Origin: CAIXDN01 sp964482085
GTDB taxonomy: Bacteria > Patescibacteriota > Patescibacteriia > 2-12-FULL-60-25
Length of the DNA: 64,000 bases
Reading direction: 5' to 3'
NCBI GenBank assembly: GCA_964482085.1
Contig: CAYZVS010000001.1
Location: 62,001 to 126,000 of the forward strand
Positions within the stretch are counted from its first letter, which is position 1, and the number at the start of each line of letters is the position of its first letter. Shown here piece by piece: positions 50,348-58,058 of the stretch. The notes beneath the pieces are model-generated. The model was not told where the DNA came from. It saw only the letters and a program-made list of their open reading frames with translations, and did not search any database. The position numbers and the translations under genes are program-made.

Positions 50348-51319
50348 ATGCCTCGGTTTGATGTGATTACCATTGGCTCGGCGACGCAGGATGTTTTTGT
50401 GAAAAGCCGTGGTTGGAAAGAACGGCCCGACGGACAAGCTCCGGACGGGATTGATGCTTGTATTCCCTTAGGTTCCAAGCTCGGAATTGATGATTTGGTG
50501 TTTGCGACGGGTGGCGGCGCCACCAATGCCGCCGTTTCTTTTTCCCGATTTGGACTTAAGACAGCTTGTTTCTCACGCGTAGGAAAAGATGAGACGGGTG
50601 ACAGTATTGTCAGACAATTAAAAGAGGAGCGTATTGATACGGGGGGCATTCAACATGATGGACAAAAACGAACGGCATATTCAATTATTCTTATCTCTGG
50701 AGAAGGTTATCGAGGAATTTTGACGCATCGCGGAGCCGCTCAACATATTGATGCAAAAAAATTTCCATGGCATCGGAGTGGTCGCGTGGTGAATCGACCT
50801 TATACAGCAAAATGGATTTATGTGACCTCGCTCGGTGGAGATTTGAAAGCGATCAAACATATTTTTGATCATGCTAAACAGATGAGGGCGCGTGTTGCAT
50901 GGAATCCAGGGAATGGAGAATTGGAACATGGGAGGAAAAAATTACTTCCATTCCTAAAAGCGACTGATATTTTGTTATTAAATCGAGAAGAAGCGGCAAT
51001 GCTCACGCATATTGCGCCACGTTTTCTTGATCAAGCGATGGTGAAGCTCGGAGACTTGCCGCGACAAGCACTCGTTATTACCGATGGAAGCAAGGGCGCG
51101 CATGTCCGAGCGCATGGAGCCACATTGTATGCACCGGCCCTTAAAGGGAAGCGCGTGAACACAACCGGTGCCGGAGATGCGTTTGGAAGTGCGTTTGTTG
51201 GTGCTATCGCCAAAGGATATTATCTAGACGATGCACTCCGCTGCGGAATGCTGAATGCGCACGGTGTTGTGACGAACATGGGTGCAAAAGCTGGTATCTT
51301 AAAGAAATTTCCACTCTAG
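50348..51319 (+). CDS. PfkB-family carbohydrate kinase
   Basis: A 323-residue protein with an N-terminal ATGGGATNAAVSFSRFG motif and the C-terminal PfkB signature NTTGAGDAFGSAFVGA, with the catalytic Asp and anion hole. It phosphorylates a sugar or nucleoside with ATP; the substrate cannot be told from the sequence. The gene starts almost at its own transcription start (leaderless). It is followed after one base by a BASS transporter and then glycerate dehydrogenase, a possible uptake and use unit for a small acid or sugar. Confidence 0.9.
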   Translation: MPRFDVITIGSATQDVFVKSRGWKERPDGQAPDGIDACIPLGSKLGIDDLVFATGGGATNAAVSFSRFGLKTACFSRVGKDETGDSIVRQLKEERIDTGGIQHDGQKRTAYSIILISGEGYRGILTHRGAAQHIDAKKFPWHRSGRVVNRPYTAKWIYVTSLGGDLKAIKHIFDHAKQMRARVAWNPGNGELEHGRKKLLPFLKATDILLLNREEAAMLTHIAPRFLDQAMVKLGDLPRQALVITDGSKGAHVRAHGATLYAPALKGKRVNTTGAGDAFGSAFVGAIAKGYYLDDALRCGMLNAHGVVTNMGAKAGILKKFPL

Positions 51320-51320
51320 C

Positions 51321-52265
51321 ATGCTCAATCTCAATAACCTGAAACGGCTGCTTATCGAGAATCAGATCTTGGTTATCCTGCTCGGTATTATCTTGGGACT
51401 CGTCTTCCCGGGAAAACTTACAGCATTGAACACCTACTCGACACAATTGTTGATCTTGGTCTTTTTCTTTTCCAGCTTAAGACTCTCGCTTGGCGAGGTT
51501 GTTTCTTATGCAAAGGACTGGCGGATGTTGATCGCGACATCCGTTTACATGTTGATCGTGATACCGTTTGTTTTGTGGTTTCCAACTTCTTTTATTTCTA
51601 GCGAGTGGTCGGTTGCCCTTTTGATTCTTGGTGCCGTGCCAACGGGAATGACGATTGCGCTCATGGCAGAATTTTTTGGTGGAAAAACTTCCCTCGCTCT
51701 CGTGATTACAACCGTCACTTCTTTGCTCGCGCCATTTACGATTCCGTTAGTCACAAAAATTGCCGTTGGTCAGAGCGTCGACATAAACGCGCTTCAAATG
51801 TTTTGGTCATTGTTCCTGACAATCGTCGCTCCTTTTATTTTAGCAATGTTAGTGAAGCGCGCTGTTCCAAAACAAATCATTAAGTATGATGGCTTGTGGC
51901 GTAATCTTTCCATTATCGCATTTGGGATCCTGATAACCGGAATTGTTGCTAGCACGCAGAGCGGCGGTGGAATCACGTTTACGATGCGCGATGCCTGGAT
52001 GATGGTCGTCTCGATGGCGTTACTCGGATTCATGACTTGGGTCGCTTATTACATCGTGTGGTGGAGGCCAAAGGCGGATCGAATGACGATCGCGCTTTGC
52101 ATGCTATATCTCAACAATACACTCGCTTTGTTTGTTGGAGAACGCTTTTTCAGAGATTTAGGCGTTGTTCCCAAGCAAGTTTTGCTTCTCTTGGTTGTGA
52201 ATGCGCTTCTTCCGGTTCTTAAGTTAACCGCGATACGCGTTTTGGGAACGCCAAAGAAGAAATAG
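51321..52265 (+). CDS. Bile acid:sodium symporter (BASS/SBF) family transporter
   Basis: A 314-residue protein with about nine to ten membrane helices. Recognisable elements are FFFSSLRLSLGEV, LLILGAVPTGMTIALMAEFF and LNNTLALFVGERFF, which fit the SBF fold and its crossing helices. BASS proteins move organic acids with sodium; the substrate here is unknown. It starts one base after pfkB, so it is in the same operon. Confidence 0.82.
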   Translation: MLNLNNLKRLLIENQILVILLGIILGLVFPGKLTALNTYSTQLLILVFFFSSLRLSLGEVVSYAKDWRMLIATSVYMLIVIPFVLWFPTSFISSEWSVALLILGAVPTGMTIALMAEFFGGKTSLALVITTVTSLLAPFTIPLVTKIAVGQSVDINALQMFWSLFLTIVAPFILAMLVKRAVPKQIIKYDGLWRNLSIIAFGILITGIVASTQSGGGITFTMRDAWMMVVSMALLGFMTWVAYYIVWWRPKADRMTIALCMLYLNNTLALFVGERFFRDLGVVPKQVLLLLVVNALLPVLKLTAIRVLGTPKKK

Positions 52266-52282
52266 TGTAAGATACGCAGTAT

Positions 52283-53266
52283 ATGCTACGTATTTTTGTT
52301 ACGCGCCCATTTGCAGACGCAGGAATCAAGATGCTGAAAGCCAAGAAGTATCAGGTTGATATTTATGAAAAAGATGAGGTGATTCCGCGTTCCGTGCTCA
52401 TAAAGCGCGTGAAAGGCTGTGACGGGCTACTTCCTCTTTTAACCGATAAGATTGATGGAGAAGTGATGGATGCGGCAGGTCCACAGCTAAAGGTCATCGC
52501 AAACTATGCTGTTGGCTTTGATAATATCGATTTGAAAGCGGCCAAGATCCGGAATATCACAGTGACGAATACGCCGTCGGAAGCGGTGAATCGCTCGGTT
52601 GCAGAACATGCCTTTGCGCTGATCCTTGCGCTTGCGCATCGCATTCCGGAATCCGATTTATATGCGCGTGCTGGAAAATACAAAGGCTGGTCACCAAATA
52701 ATCTTATTGGTACCGATATTGAAGGAAAGACAATTGGTGTTGTAGGACTTGGAAGAATCGGCATGTCGCTCGCAAAGAAAGCCGTGGATGGTTTTGGAAT
52801 GAAATGCGTTTATGCCGATATGCGACGGAATACAGATTTTGAAAAAGAGTTTGGTGCAAAGCAATTACCGTTAGAAAAACTTCTTCAGGTTTCCGATTTT
52901 GTTTCTCTGCATGTTCCCCTGCTTCCATCGACAAAACATCTGATCTCTACGGAAGAATTTGCGTTGATGAAGAAAACTGCGTTTTTGATTAATACATCAC
53001 GCGGTCCGGTGGTTGATGAGAAGGCTCTGTTACGCGCACTCCGTACAAAACGGATTGCGGGTGCAGCGCTCGATGTGTTTGAGTGTGAACCTGCTATTGA
53101 TTGCGATTTAACGGATAAACTCGAGTTAAAACAGTTCTCGAATGTCGTTTTGACGCCGCACACCGCGAGCGCGACGATCGAGGCGAGGCAAGCGATGTCT
53201 CAAGTTGCTGCAGAAAATCTCATCGCAGTACTCTCCGGCAAAGCGCCGATCAATCCGGCCCGATAA
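52283..53266 (+). CDS. D-isomer 2-hydroxyacid dehydrogenase (glycerate/glyoxylate type)
   Basis: A 327-residue protein. Catalytic pieces: NYAVGFDNIDL, the NAD-binding VVGLGRIGMSLA, the arginine region NTSRGPVVDE, and the late acid and histidine (FECEP, LTPHTASAT). It resembles D-glycerate dehydrogenase / glyoxylate reductase (GyaR). It interconverts hydroxypyruvate and D-glycerate with NAD(P)H. Its stop codon is the beginning of a repeat element. The start lies 11 bases after a TAAGAT box. Confidence 0.88.
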   Translation: MLRIFVTRPFADAGIKMLKAKKYQVDIYEKDEVIPRSVLIKRVKGCDGLLPLLTDKIDGEVMDAAGPQLKVIANYAVGFDNIDLKAAKIRNITVTNTPSEAVNRSVAEHAFALILALAHRIPESDLYARAGKYKGWSPNNLIGTDIEGKTIGVVGLGRIGMSLAKKAVDGFGMKCVYADMRRNTDFEKEFGAKQLPLEKLLQVSDFVSLHVPLLPSTKHLISTEEFALMKKTAFLINTSRGPVVDEKALLRALRTKRIAGAALDVFECEPAIDCDLTDKLELKQFSNVVLTPHTASATIEARQAMSQVAAENLIAVLSGKAPINPAR

Positions 53267-53352
53267 CCCCTCTATATCTCCCCTCCTGCGAAGGGAGACT
53301 TTCCGATTCAGAGCCACTCCTTCGTAGAAGGGAGGGACAGGGGTGGGTTATC
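53265..53352. repeat. Inverted pair of the short repeat
   Basis: One copy forward (53265-53303, AACCCCTCTATATCTCCCCT then CCTGCGAAGGGAGACTTTCC) and one reversed (53311-53352, its complement beginning GATAACCCACCCCTGTCCCT). They face each other and could fold into a long hairpin. The first copy provides the TAA of the dehydrogenase gene. Confidence 0.75.
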
Positions 53353-53362
53353 AGTAATGAAG

Positions 53363-53401
53363 AAGCGCCCCGGTCCAGAATTGGACGGGGCGCTTTTTTT
53401 T
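53363..53401 (+). terminator. Rho-independent terminator
   Basis: AAGCGCCCC (53363-53371) pairs with GGGGCGCTT (53387-53395), with inner GTCC/GGAC, then a run of eight T. It ends the pfkB unit. Confidence 0.9.
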
Positions 53402-53420
53402 CTATCGACCGTCTGCGAGC

Positions 53421-53819
53421 TCAGGTGGCTACAGCAGGCATGGTCGATTCCGCAGGAGATTTGATCAGTGGACGCAGCGAGGCCGTGATGTCCGGGATTC
53501 CCATGAACGGAAAACATCGGAACGATCTCCCAAGGATGATCTCACACTTGCCGAGCCAACCATTTGGAAGGGCATCGACCTTGAGTCGCATGCCGAGACG
53601 ATTCTTTGCTGTATCGAGTCGCTCGGGAAAGAGGTCGACGCTCTTGTTACCGAGGCGTGCTTGGAAGCGTACGTCCTCGAGAGAGACCCGGGCGTTGCCC
53701 ATCGGCTTACAGAGCCAGAACGAGAGCGAGATGAAGCCGTGCTTGGGATCGCCGTTGGCCACTTCGTAGTGGCCGGAGAGGAGCTCAAAAATTTCCTGCG
53801 TACGATTGCTTGATGACAA
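53421..53819 (-). CDS. Orphan protein, 132 residues, TTG start
   Basis: The TTG start at 53819 is supported by GGAGG six bases upstream. A mixed alpha/beta protein (EIFELLSGHYEVANGDPKHG, ARVSLEDVRFQARLGNKSVD, GWLGKCEIILGRSFRCFPFM) without signal or membrane segment. No family is recognised. It is a lone gene on the minus strand with the GC-ending codon style of the other orphans. Confidence 0.68.
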   Translation of the reverse strand: MSSSNRTQEIFELLSGHYEVANGDPKHGFISLSFWLCKPMGNARVSLEDVRFQARLGNKSVDLFPERLDTAKNRLGMRLKVDALPNGWLGKCEIILGRSFRCFPFMGIPDITASLRPLIKSPAESTMPAVAT

Positions 53820-53876
53820 AGGACACCTCCGAGGCGGAGTGAAACATAATATTGATTATTTGTAAAGGGTTCTTGG

Positions 53877-53911
53877 ATATAAAATATCGCCCAAGTGGGC
53901 GATATTTTATA
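53877..53911 (-). terminator. Terminator after tRNA-Ala
   Basis: A long perfect stem ATATAAAATATCGCCC/GGGCGATATTTTATAT with loop AAGT, touching the tRNA 3' end on the minus strand. Confidence 0.8.
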
Positions 53912-53988
53912 TGGTGGACCGTGTCGGATTCGAACCGACGACCCCTGCCTTGCAAAGGCAGTGCTCTAGCCAACTGAGCTAACGGCCC
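53912..53988 (-). tRNA. tRNA-Ala, anticodon UGC, CCA encoded
   Basis: A cloverleaf on the minus strand. Acceptor GGGCCGT/ACGGTCC with one wobble pair, D stem GCTC/GAGC, anticodon stem CTGCC/GGCAG with loop TTTGCAA, T arm GTCGG-TTCGAAT-CCGAC, and genomic CCA. The anticodon TGC reads Ala codons. Confidence 0.96.
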
Positions 53989-54043
53989 GTGGAATCCAGC
54001 GGGCGAATCTTGCCAAAAAACCCAGAGAAAGGCAAGTGCAAGA

Positions 54044-54076
54044 AAAGCGGCCCGACATGATGTCGGGCCGCTTTTT
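54044..54076 (-). terminator. Terminator after the 233-residue lipoprotein gene
   Basis: AAAGCGGCCCGACA (54044-54057) pairs with TGTCGGGCCGCTTT (54061-54074) around a 3-base loop; TTTTC follows on the minus strand. Confidence 0.85.
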
Positions 54077-54083
54077 CATTTCT

Positions 54084-54785
54084 TTACTCGTGACGGTAGG
54101 TGGCGACGATTTGGTTTAGGTGCGCTCGATAGAGGGCTTCATCAAACAAGATACATGTAGTTCCGGATGAGATGACGGTTTTTCCATGACAGGACTCATC
54201 TTCAAAGAGATCTCCGTTGGCTAATCGTTTTGTGAATGTTATGCGGATGATTCGGTCGCCGCGTGGTGCGGTGAAGGAATCAGTGTAGTAACGCTGGCCA
54301 GCGCCTGCATCGACTTCACGCACGATACAGAAGGATGTATCGCCTACAATGAATGGTCCTGGGATAGCACGTGACTCGGCCTCAGGCTTTATACAGCCTG
54401 CATCAAGGCGTTGGTCATCGGCACGCAAGATTGAGACATCCCATTCAGGTGCATAGCGACCTTGTGTCGGATATTGGAAAGAAAATGCACTAGCTGAGTT
54501 GGAATAGGTTTTCCATGTTCCGTCGATAACTGGAAGTTCTTTTTCCTCAACTGGGCGATCCGTGTCCATGGTCGTTGGGGATGTCGCGGTTGAAGTTGAG
54601 GTTGTGTCCGAAGGTGTGGTATCAGATGGCATCGTGCCAGTGTCTGAAGGCTTATCACCCATCACAGGAGGTGTATTGGTATTGGTGACTGGGGTCACCG
54701 TTGTTGGCTCAGAACCGGCACAACCAGCACCGAGTAGGGAGATAATCGAACCGAGGGCAAGCGCCTTGAAAAGATTGTTTTTCAT
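54084..54785 (-). CDS. Lipoprotein with Thr/Pro-rich linker
   Basis: A 233-residue predicted lipoprotein (LGSIISLLGAGC). Residues ~23-85 are a low-complexity Thr/Ser/Pro/Asp linker that probably spans surface layers. The C-terminal domain (TWKTYSNSASAFSFQYPTQG onward) starts with a motif seen in many bacterial lipoproteins before a PsbP-like or similar beta domain; the later part has four cysteines. Function unknown. It is divergent from the phosphatase gene. Confidence 0.78.
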   Translation of the reverse strand: MKNNLFKALALGSIISLLGAGCAGSEPTTVTPVTNTNTPPVMGDKPSDTGTMPSDTTPSDTTSTSTATSPTTMDTDRPVEEKELPVIDGTWKTYSNSASAFSFQYPTQGRYAPEWDVSILRADDQRLDAGCIKPEAESRAIPGPFIVGDTSFCIVREVDAGAGQRYYTDSFTAPRGDRIIRITFTKRLANGDLFEDESCHGKTVISSGTTCILFDEALYRAHLNQIVATYRHE

Positions 54786-54823
54786 AGTTATAGGTTTCGT
54801 ATCATGGTAGCATGCGCTCGTCT

Positions 54824-55285
54824 ATGAAGCTCGATTTTCTACCGCATAAGCGTATGGAATTCTCCCAAATTGAAGCACAGGTCTTCATTGGTACCAATAC
54901 GTGCTGTATGCACCATTTTAAAAGCGAGTTACTGGATAAAGGCGTGACTTGTGATATCTCGCTCGAGGGTGAAGCGTTGGATGAACCCTTTGGCGTCGAT
55001 TGTTTTTTGTGGTTGCCAACTCCTGATCATACAGCGCCGTCGTTGCACAATGTCAGGATAGGAATTGCGGCGCTGGAAGAGATGCTGCGAGAGGGTCGCA
55101 AGGTTTATATCCACTGCAAGAATGGTCATGGCCGAGCACCAACATTTTATGCGGCTTATTTGATACTGAAACGTCATCTTACAATGGAGCAAGCTTGGAA
55201 TATCGTAAAAACAAGCCGCCCGGAAGCCCATTTAGACGACGTTCAAGAGGCCTTTCTCCGATCCTTGACGAAGCAGGCGCAATAG
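54824..55285 (+). CDS. Dual-specificity protein phosphatase
   Basis: A 153-residue protein. The P-loop VYIHCKNGHGRAPTFYAAYL carries HCx5R (Cys98 and Arg104); an Asp at ~69 (PTPDHTAPS) is a candidate general acid. It removes phosphate from Ser/Thr/Tyr residues or from other phosphoesters such as phosphoinositides or nucleotides. No anchor, so cytosolic. The ATG at 54824 follows an extended -10 box (TGGTAGCAT) by 13 bases; the ATG at 54812 would be upstream of the likely transcript start. Confidence 0.88.
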   Translation: MKLDFLPHKRMEFSQIEAQVFIGTNTCCMHHFKSELLDKGVTCDISLEGEALDEPFGVDCFLWLPTPDHTAPSLHNVRIGIAALEEMLREGRKVYIHCKNGHGRAPTFYAAYLILKRHLTMEQAWNIVKTSRPEAHLDDVQEAFLRSLTKQAQ

Positions 55286-55314
55286 TCGGGTTTTTTGGCT
55301 ATACTCTTATCACT

Positions 55315-55809
55315 ATGAAGAAACTTTTGTGTAAAACTGATTGTATCGGTCAAGGCTGGCAAGTCGATAAGGCATTGCTCGCCGTGCGTATTGTTGCCGG
55401 TATCATCTTTGTCCTTCACGGCTGGGGCAAATTGACCGGTAATCCATCTTTGGAAATGTTCTCGGGTATGGTCGAAAACATCGGCTTTCCGATGCCGATG
55501 TTTTTTGCCTGGGTCGTCGCGCTTACCGAGTTCCTCGGTGGACTCGCGCTTATTCTTGGTATCTTTGTCCGACCAGCTGGCGTACTTCTCTCTATCGTCA
55601 TGCTAGTAGCTTTTGGCATGGTGAAGAAGTTTGCTCTTCCGGCTGGTGATGCGGATTTTGCCCTGCTTGGTATTGCAGTCGCGCTCGCGATCGCAGGCCC
55701 TGGACATCTATCACTTGCTCACAAGTTGATGGGAAAAGACTGCTGCATGAGCAAAGGTGAGGATGAGGAATGCTGCGGCGGACATGGGGGTCACGAGCAC
55801 AAGCACTAA
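55315..55809 (+). CDS. DoxX-family membrane protein with Cys/His-rich tail
   Basis: A 164-residue protein. An N-terminal pair of cysteines (LLCKTDC) is followed by four membrane helices typical of DoxX (LLAVRIVAGIIFVLHGWGKL, FAWVVALTEFLGGLALILGI). An unusual tail (DCCMSKGEDEECCGGHGGHE) ends HKH. DoxX proteins are linked to thiol stress and quinone or sulfur redox. The tail has four Cys and four His and could bind zinc, copper or another metal. The start lies 9 bases after a TATACT box. Confidence 0.88.
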   Translation: MKKLLCKTDCIGQGWQVDKALLAVRIVAGIIFVLHGWGKLTGNPSLEMFSGMVENIGFPMPMFFAWVVALTEFLGGLALILGIFVRPAGVLLSIVMLVAFGMVKKFALPAGDADFALLGIAVALAIAGPGHLSLAHKLMGKDCCMSKGEDEECCGGHGGHEHKH

Positions 55810-55828
55810 TCATTATTCATTCAGAAAA

Positions 55829-55856
55829 AAATCCGCCGGAAAGGCGGATTTTTTAT
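55829..55856. terminator. Bidirectional terminator
   Basis: AAATCCGCC (55829-55837) pairs with GGCGGATTT (55843-55851), flanked by A and T runs. It serves DoxX (+) and the FemAB-like gene (-). Confidence 0.88.
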
Positions 55857-56812
55857 ATCTTGCGTATTGCTTTGCCGATTTTATAGAAAAGATTTTTTAT
55901 CGGTATATCATACGTTCCTGGTAGCTCTATTACCGCACCTCCCCAACCGGATTTAAAGCGTGAGATTCCGTCCCAGGCTTTCTTGAAATCTGGGTGCGCC
56001 TTGTTGTCAGGATTAACACCCCAAAAATCGTAGAAACGATATCCGTTGCTTTTAGCCCACAGAATAGATGCCCAATGCAAGACATAGGGAGCCATTAACT
56101 GACGTTTATCCGAGGAAGAGGCACCATAAAGGTAAGTAACGGTATCGCCAAATGTCAGAAGGAAGTTTGCCGCGAGCGGTTGGCCGTCTTTTTCTGCGAT
56201 CAACACAGTGGCCGCGCCAGCCTTATGTAAGGCGGTAAATTGCTTGCTGACATACATGTCACTTTGCGCATCAAAGCGGTCGCGTTTAGCCGTATCTCTC
56301 TGAAGATTAAGGAAGGTATCAACCGAGTCGTCGATACGAATCATTACCTCGTGTTTTTCTGCGACTCGAATATTGTATCGCGTCTTGTGATGCATCTGTG
56401 CGAGTAATTCTTCTTCTGAAGATACGATGTCCAATAGCCGTGTAACGCTTGGATCGTGTGAGGGTCTACGAAGAAAACTTGATGGAGCATTGAAACTTGT
56501 CGCCTCCAAGAGAGGTACGGGTTCAAGACGAACAAACCAAGCTGAACCAGGTAAGAGTACTGGCACTTGTTTTGCGAAGGCTCCCAGATCTCCTCCAACC
56601 GGACCACGTTTTGCGAGCCAAAAAGAACCGATCGCTTTCTTCACGAGTACCAATTGGCAAAAACCTACGCCATCTGAAACGCGGACGACCTTTCTACCAA
56701 GATTTTCTTGAAAACTCTTCCAAGCAGAAGACTGCGCAAATTGCGCGTATTCAAAAGCAGATATCGCCTTATCCCAATCTTGATCGCTCCCCTGCCAAAT
56801 CTTCCATTCCAT
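55853..56812 (-). CDS. FemAB-type peptidoglycan bridge aminoacyltransferase
   Basis: A 319-residue protein with the two GNAT-like halves of the FemAB/lipid II-finding family. FAQSSAWKSFQENLGRKVVR is in the first half. HHKTRYNIRVAEKHEVMIRI and the typical YLYGASSSDKRQLMAPYVLH and YDFWGVNPD are in the second. These enzymes transfer amino acids from tRNA to the peptidoglycan precursor, or modify wall polymers. It precedes ruvA's 3' end by two bases on the same strand, so the two are cotranscribed. Confidence 0.92.
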   Translation of the reverse strand: MEWKIWQGSDQDWDKAISAFEYAQFAQSSAWKSFQENLGRKVVRVSDGVGFCQLVLVKKAIGSFWLAKRGPVGGDLGAFAKQVPVLLPGSAWFVRLEPVPLLEATSFNAPSSFLRRPSHDPSVTRLLDIVSSEEELLAQMHHKTRYNIRVAEKHEVMIRIDDSVDTFLNLQRDTAKRDRFDAQSDMYVSKQFTALHKAGAATVLIAEKDGQPLAANFLLTFGDTVTYLYGASSSDKRQLMAPYVLHWASILWAKSNGYRFYDFWGVNPDNKAHPDFKKAWDGISRFKSGWGGAVIELPGTYDIPIKNLFYKIGKAIRKI

Positions 56813-56814
56813 AA

Positions 56815-57369
56815 TTAGGATTTGGAAAGATATTTAAGCGCTTCACGAATCTTTTCTGCCGGATCTTCCGCTTTAACAAACTTCAATACGTCTTTGGATT
56901 GTTGCGTAGAATATCCAAGACCTACGAGGGCATCCAACACATCGGAATCTGGGCCGGCGCTCGTATCGGCATCAACCAATTGGCCTTTTAATTCTAAAAT
57001 AATTTTTTGTGCCGTCTTTTTTCCAACACCCGGGACAGACGTCAGCATCGCCAAGTCACCAGCCATGATCGCTCGTTTTACTTGATCAGCAGAACCGACA
57101 GACAAAATAGTCATAGCTGCTTTTGGTCCGACTCCGGAGATCGTTAGGAGCCGTTCAAAAAGTTCGAGGTCGTCCATCGATAAAAAACCAAAGAGATCAT
57201 GCGCATCTTCACGAATATGATCATGGGTATAGAGAAAGGTCTCACCGTTGCTGTTGATCGATGACAAGACGGCGGGGCTGGTTTTTAGGCGATATCCTAT
57301 GCCAGCAACCTCAAGTAAGAGCCAGTTTGGACCTTTTTCAAGGATTCTGCCGCGGAGAGAGCCGATCAT
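56815..57369 (-). CDS. ruvA: Holliday junction branch-migration protein RuvA
   Basis: A 184-residue protein. OB fold (MIGSLRGRILEKGPNWLLLE), tandem helix-hairpin-helix motifs (LLTISGVGPKAAMTILS, LTSVPGVGKKTAQKIILEL) and a C-terminal domain that binds RuvB (VLDALVGLGYSTQQSKDVLK). It holds the four-way junction for the RuvB motor. ruvB is not adjacent; ruvC is at 61.6 kb. Confidence 0.96.
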   Translation of the reverse strand: MIGSLRGRILEKGPNWLLLEVAGIGYRLKTSPAVLSSINSNGETFLYTHDHIREDAHDLFGFLSMDDLELFERLLTISGVGPKAAMTILSVGSADQVKRAIMAGDLAMLTSVPGVGKKTAQKIILELKGQLVDADTSAGPDSDVLDALVGLGYSTQQSKDVLKFVKAEDPAEKIREALKYLSKS

Positions 57370-57440
57370 ACGTTGACAGGAGCATAACTGATTGCAGACA
57401 TGCGTGCTAGGCTGTTACCGGTTCTTTCAAAGGAGGTATC

Positions 57441-58016
57441 GTGTCGGGACAAGGAACGCTAACAATTTTCATCGGCTGTATGGCGTCTGGGAAATCGGCG
57501 CTGCTACTGAATCGTGTTGCCTATCTACGCAGTCTCAAGCGTGCGGTTTCCGTTTCTATGCACGCTTCATCGCATCGGGAGCGCTACTATGCCGTCTCAC
57601 GTGCAGGACCGCAGGAGTATGCGCTCCGTTTCAAGGATCCGTCGGATTTACTGCGTACGCTCCGGAATGGAGAGGTGCTGGCAATCGATGAGGTTCAGGA
57701 TCTCGAGATGGACTTCACGCCCACAATCGCGCAGTTGCTCGACCGAGGTTTCTCGATCATCGCTTCTGGTCGTGATACGGACTTCCGAGGTGAACCATTT
57801 CCTATCATGGAATGGTTAGCTGAGCGTGCCACCGAGGTCATGCGGCTTACGGCCGTCTGCAATATCTGCCTCGGAACAGCCACGCGCTCCCAGCGTCTCG
57901 TGCGTGGTGAGCCTGCGCCTTGGGACTCACCCATACGCGAGCAAGGACCTCCACTCGAGACCTATGAGCCACGTTGCTTACTTCATCATGTGGTACCTGG
58001 CAAAACCGGCCTCTAA
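57441..58016 (+). CDS. tdk: Thymidine kinase
   Basis: A 191-residue protein. P-loop GCMASGKSALLLNR, Walker B VLAIDEVQDLE with the catalytic Glu, and the lasso-type segment IIASGRDTDFRGEPFP followed by a zinc region with one CxxC (CNIC). It phosphorylates thymidine with ATP for salvage. The usual second cysteine pair is replaced (C...H at the end), so zinc binding may be incomplete. The GTG start has a strong AAAGGAGG and the codon style of the orphan genes, unlike ruvA and gyrA on either side. Confidence 0.9.
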   Translation: MSGQGTLTIFIGCMASGKSALLLNRVAYLRSLKRAVSVSMHASSHRERYYAVSRAGPQEYALRFKDPSDLLRTLRNGEVLAIDEVQDLEMDFTPTIAQLLDRGFSIIASGRDTDFRGEPFPIMEWLAERATEVMRLTAVCNICLGTATRSQRLVRGEPAPWDSPIREQGPPLETYEPRCLLHHVVPGKTGL

Positions 58017-58021
58017 ACAAA

Positions 58022-58051
58022 AGCGCCCCGATCCAACTGGATCGGGGCGCT
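58022..58051. terminator. Bidirectional terminator between tdk and gyrA
   Basis: AGCGCCCCGATCC (58022-58034) pairs perfectly with GGATCGGGGCGCT (58039-58051) around a 4-base loop; GATTGTTTT follows on the plus strand. Confidence 0.85.
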
Positions 58052-58058
58052 GATTGTT

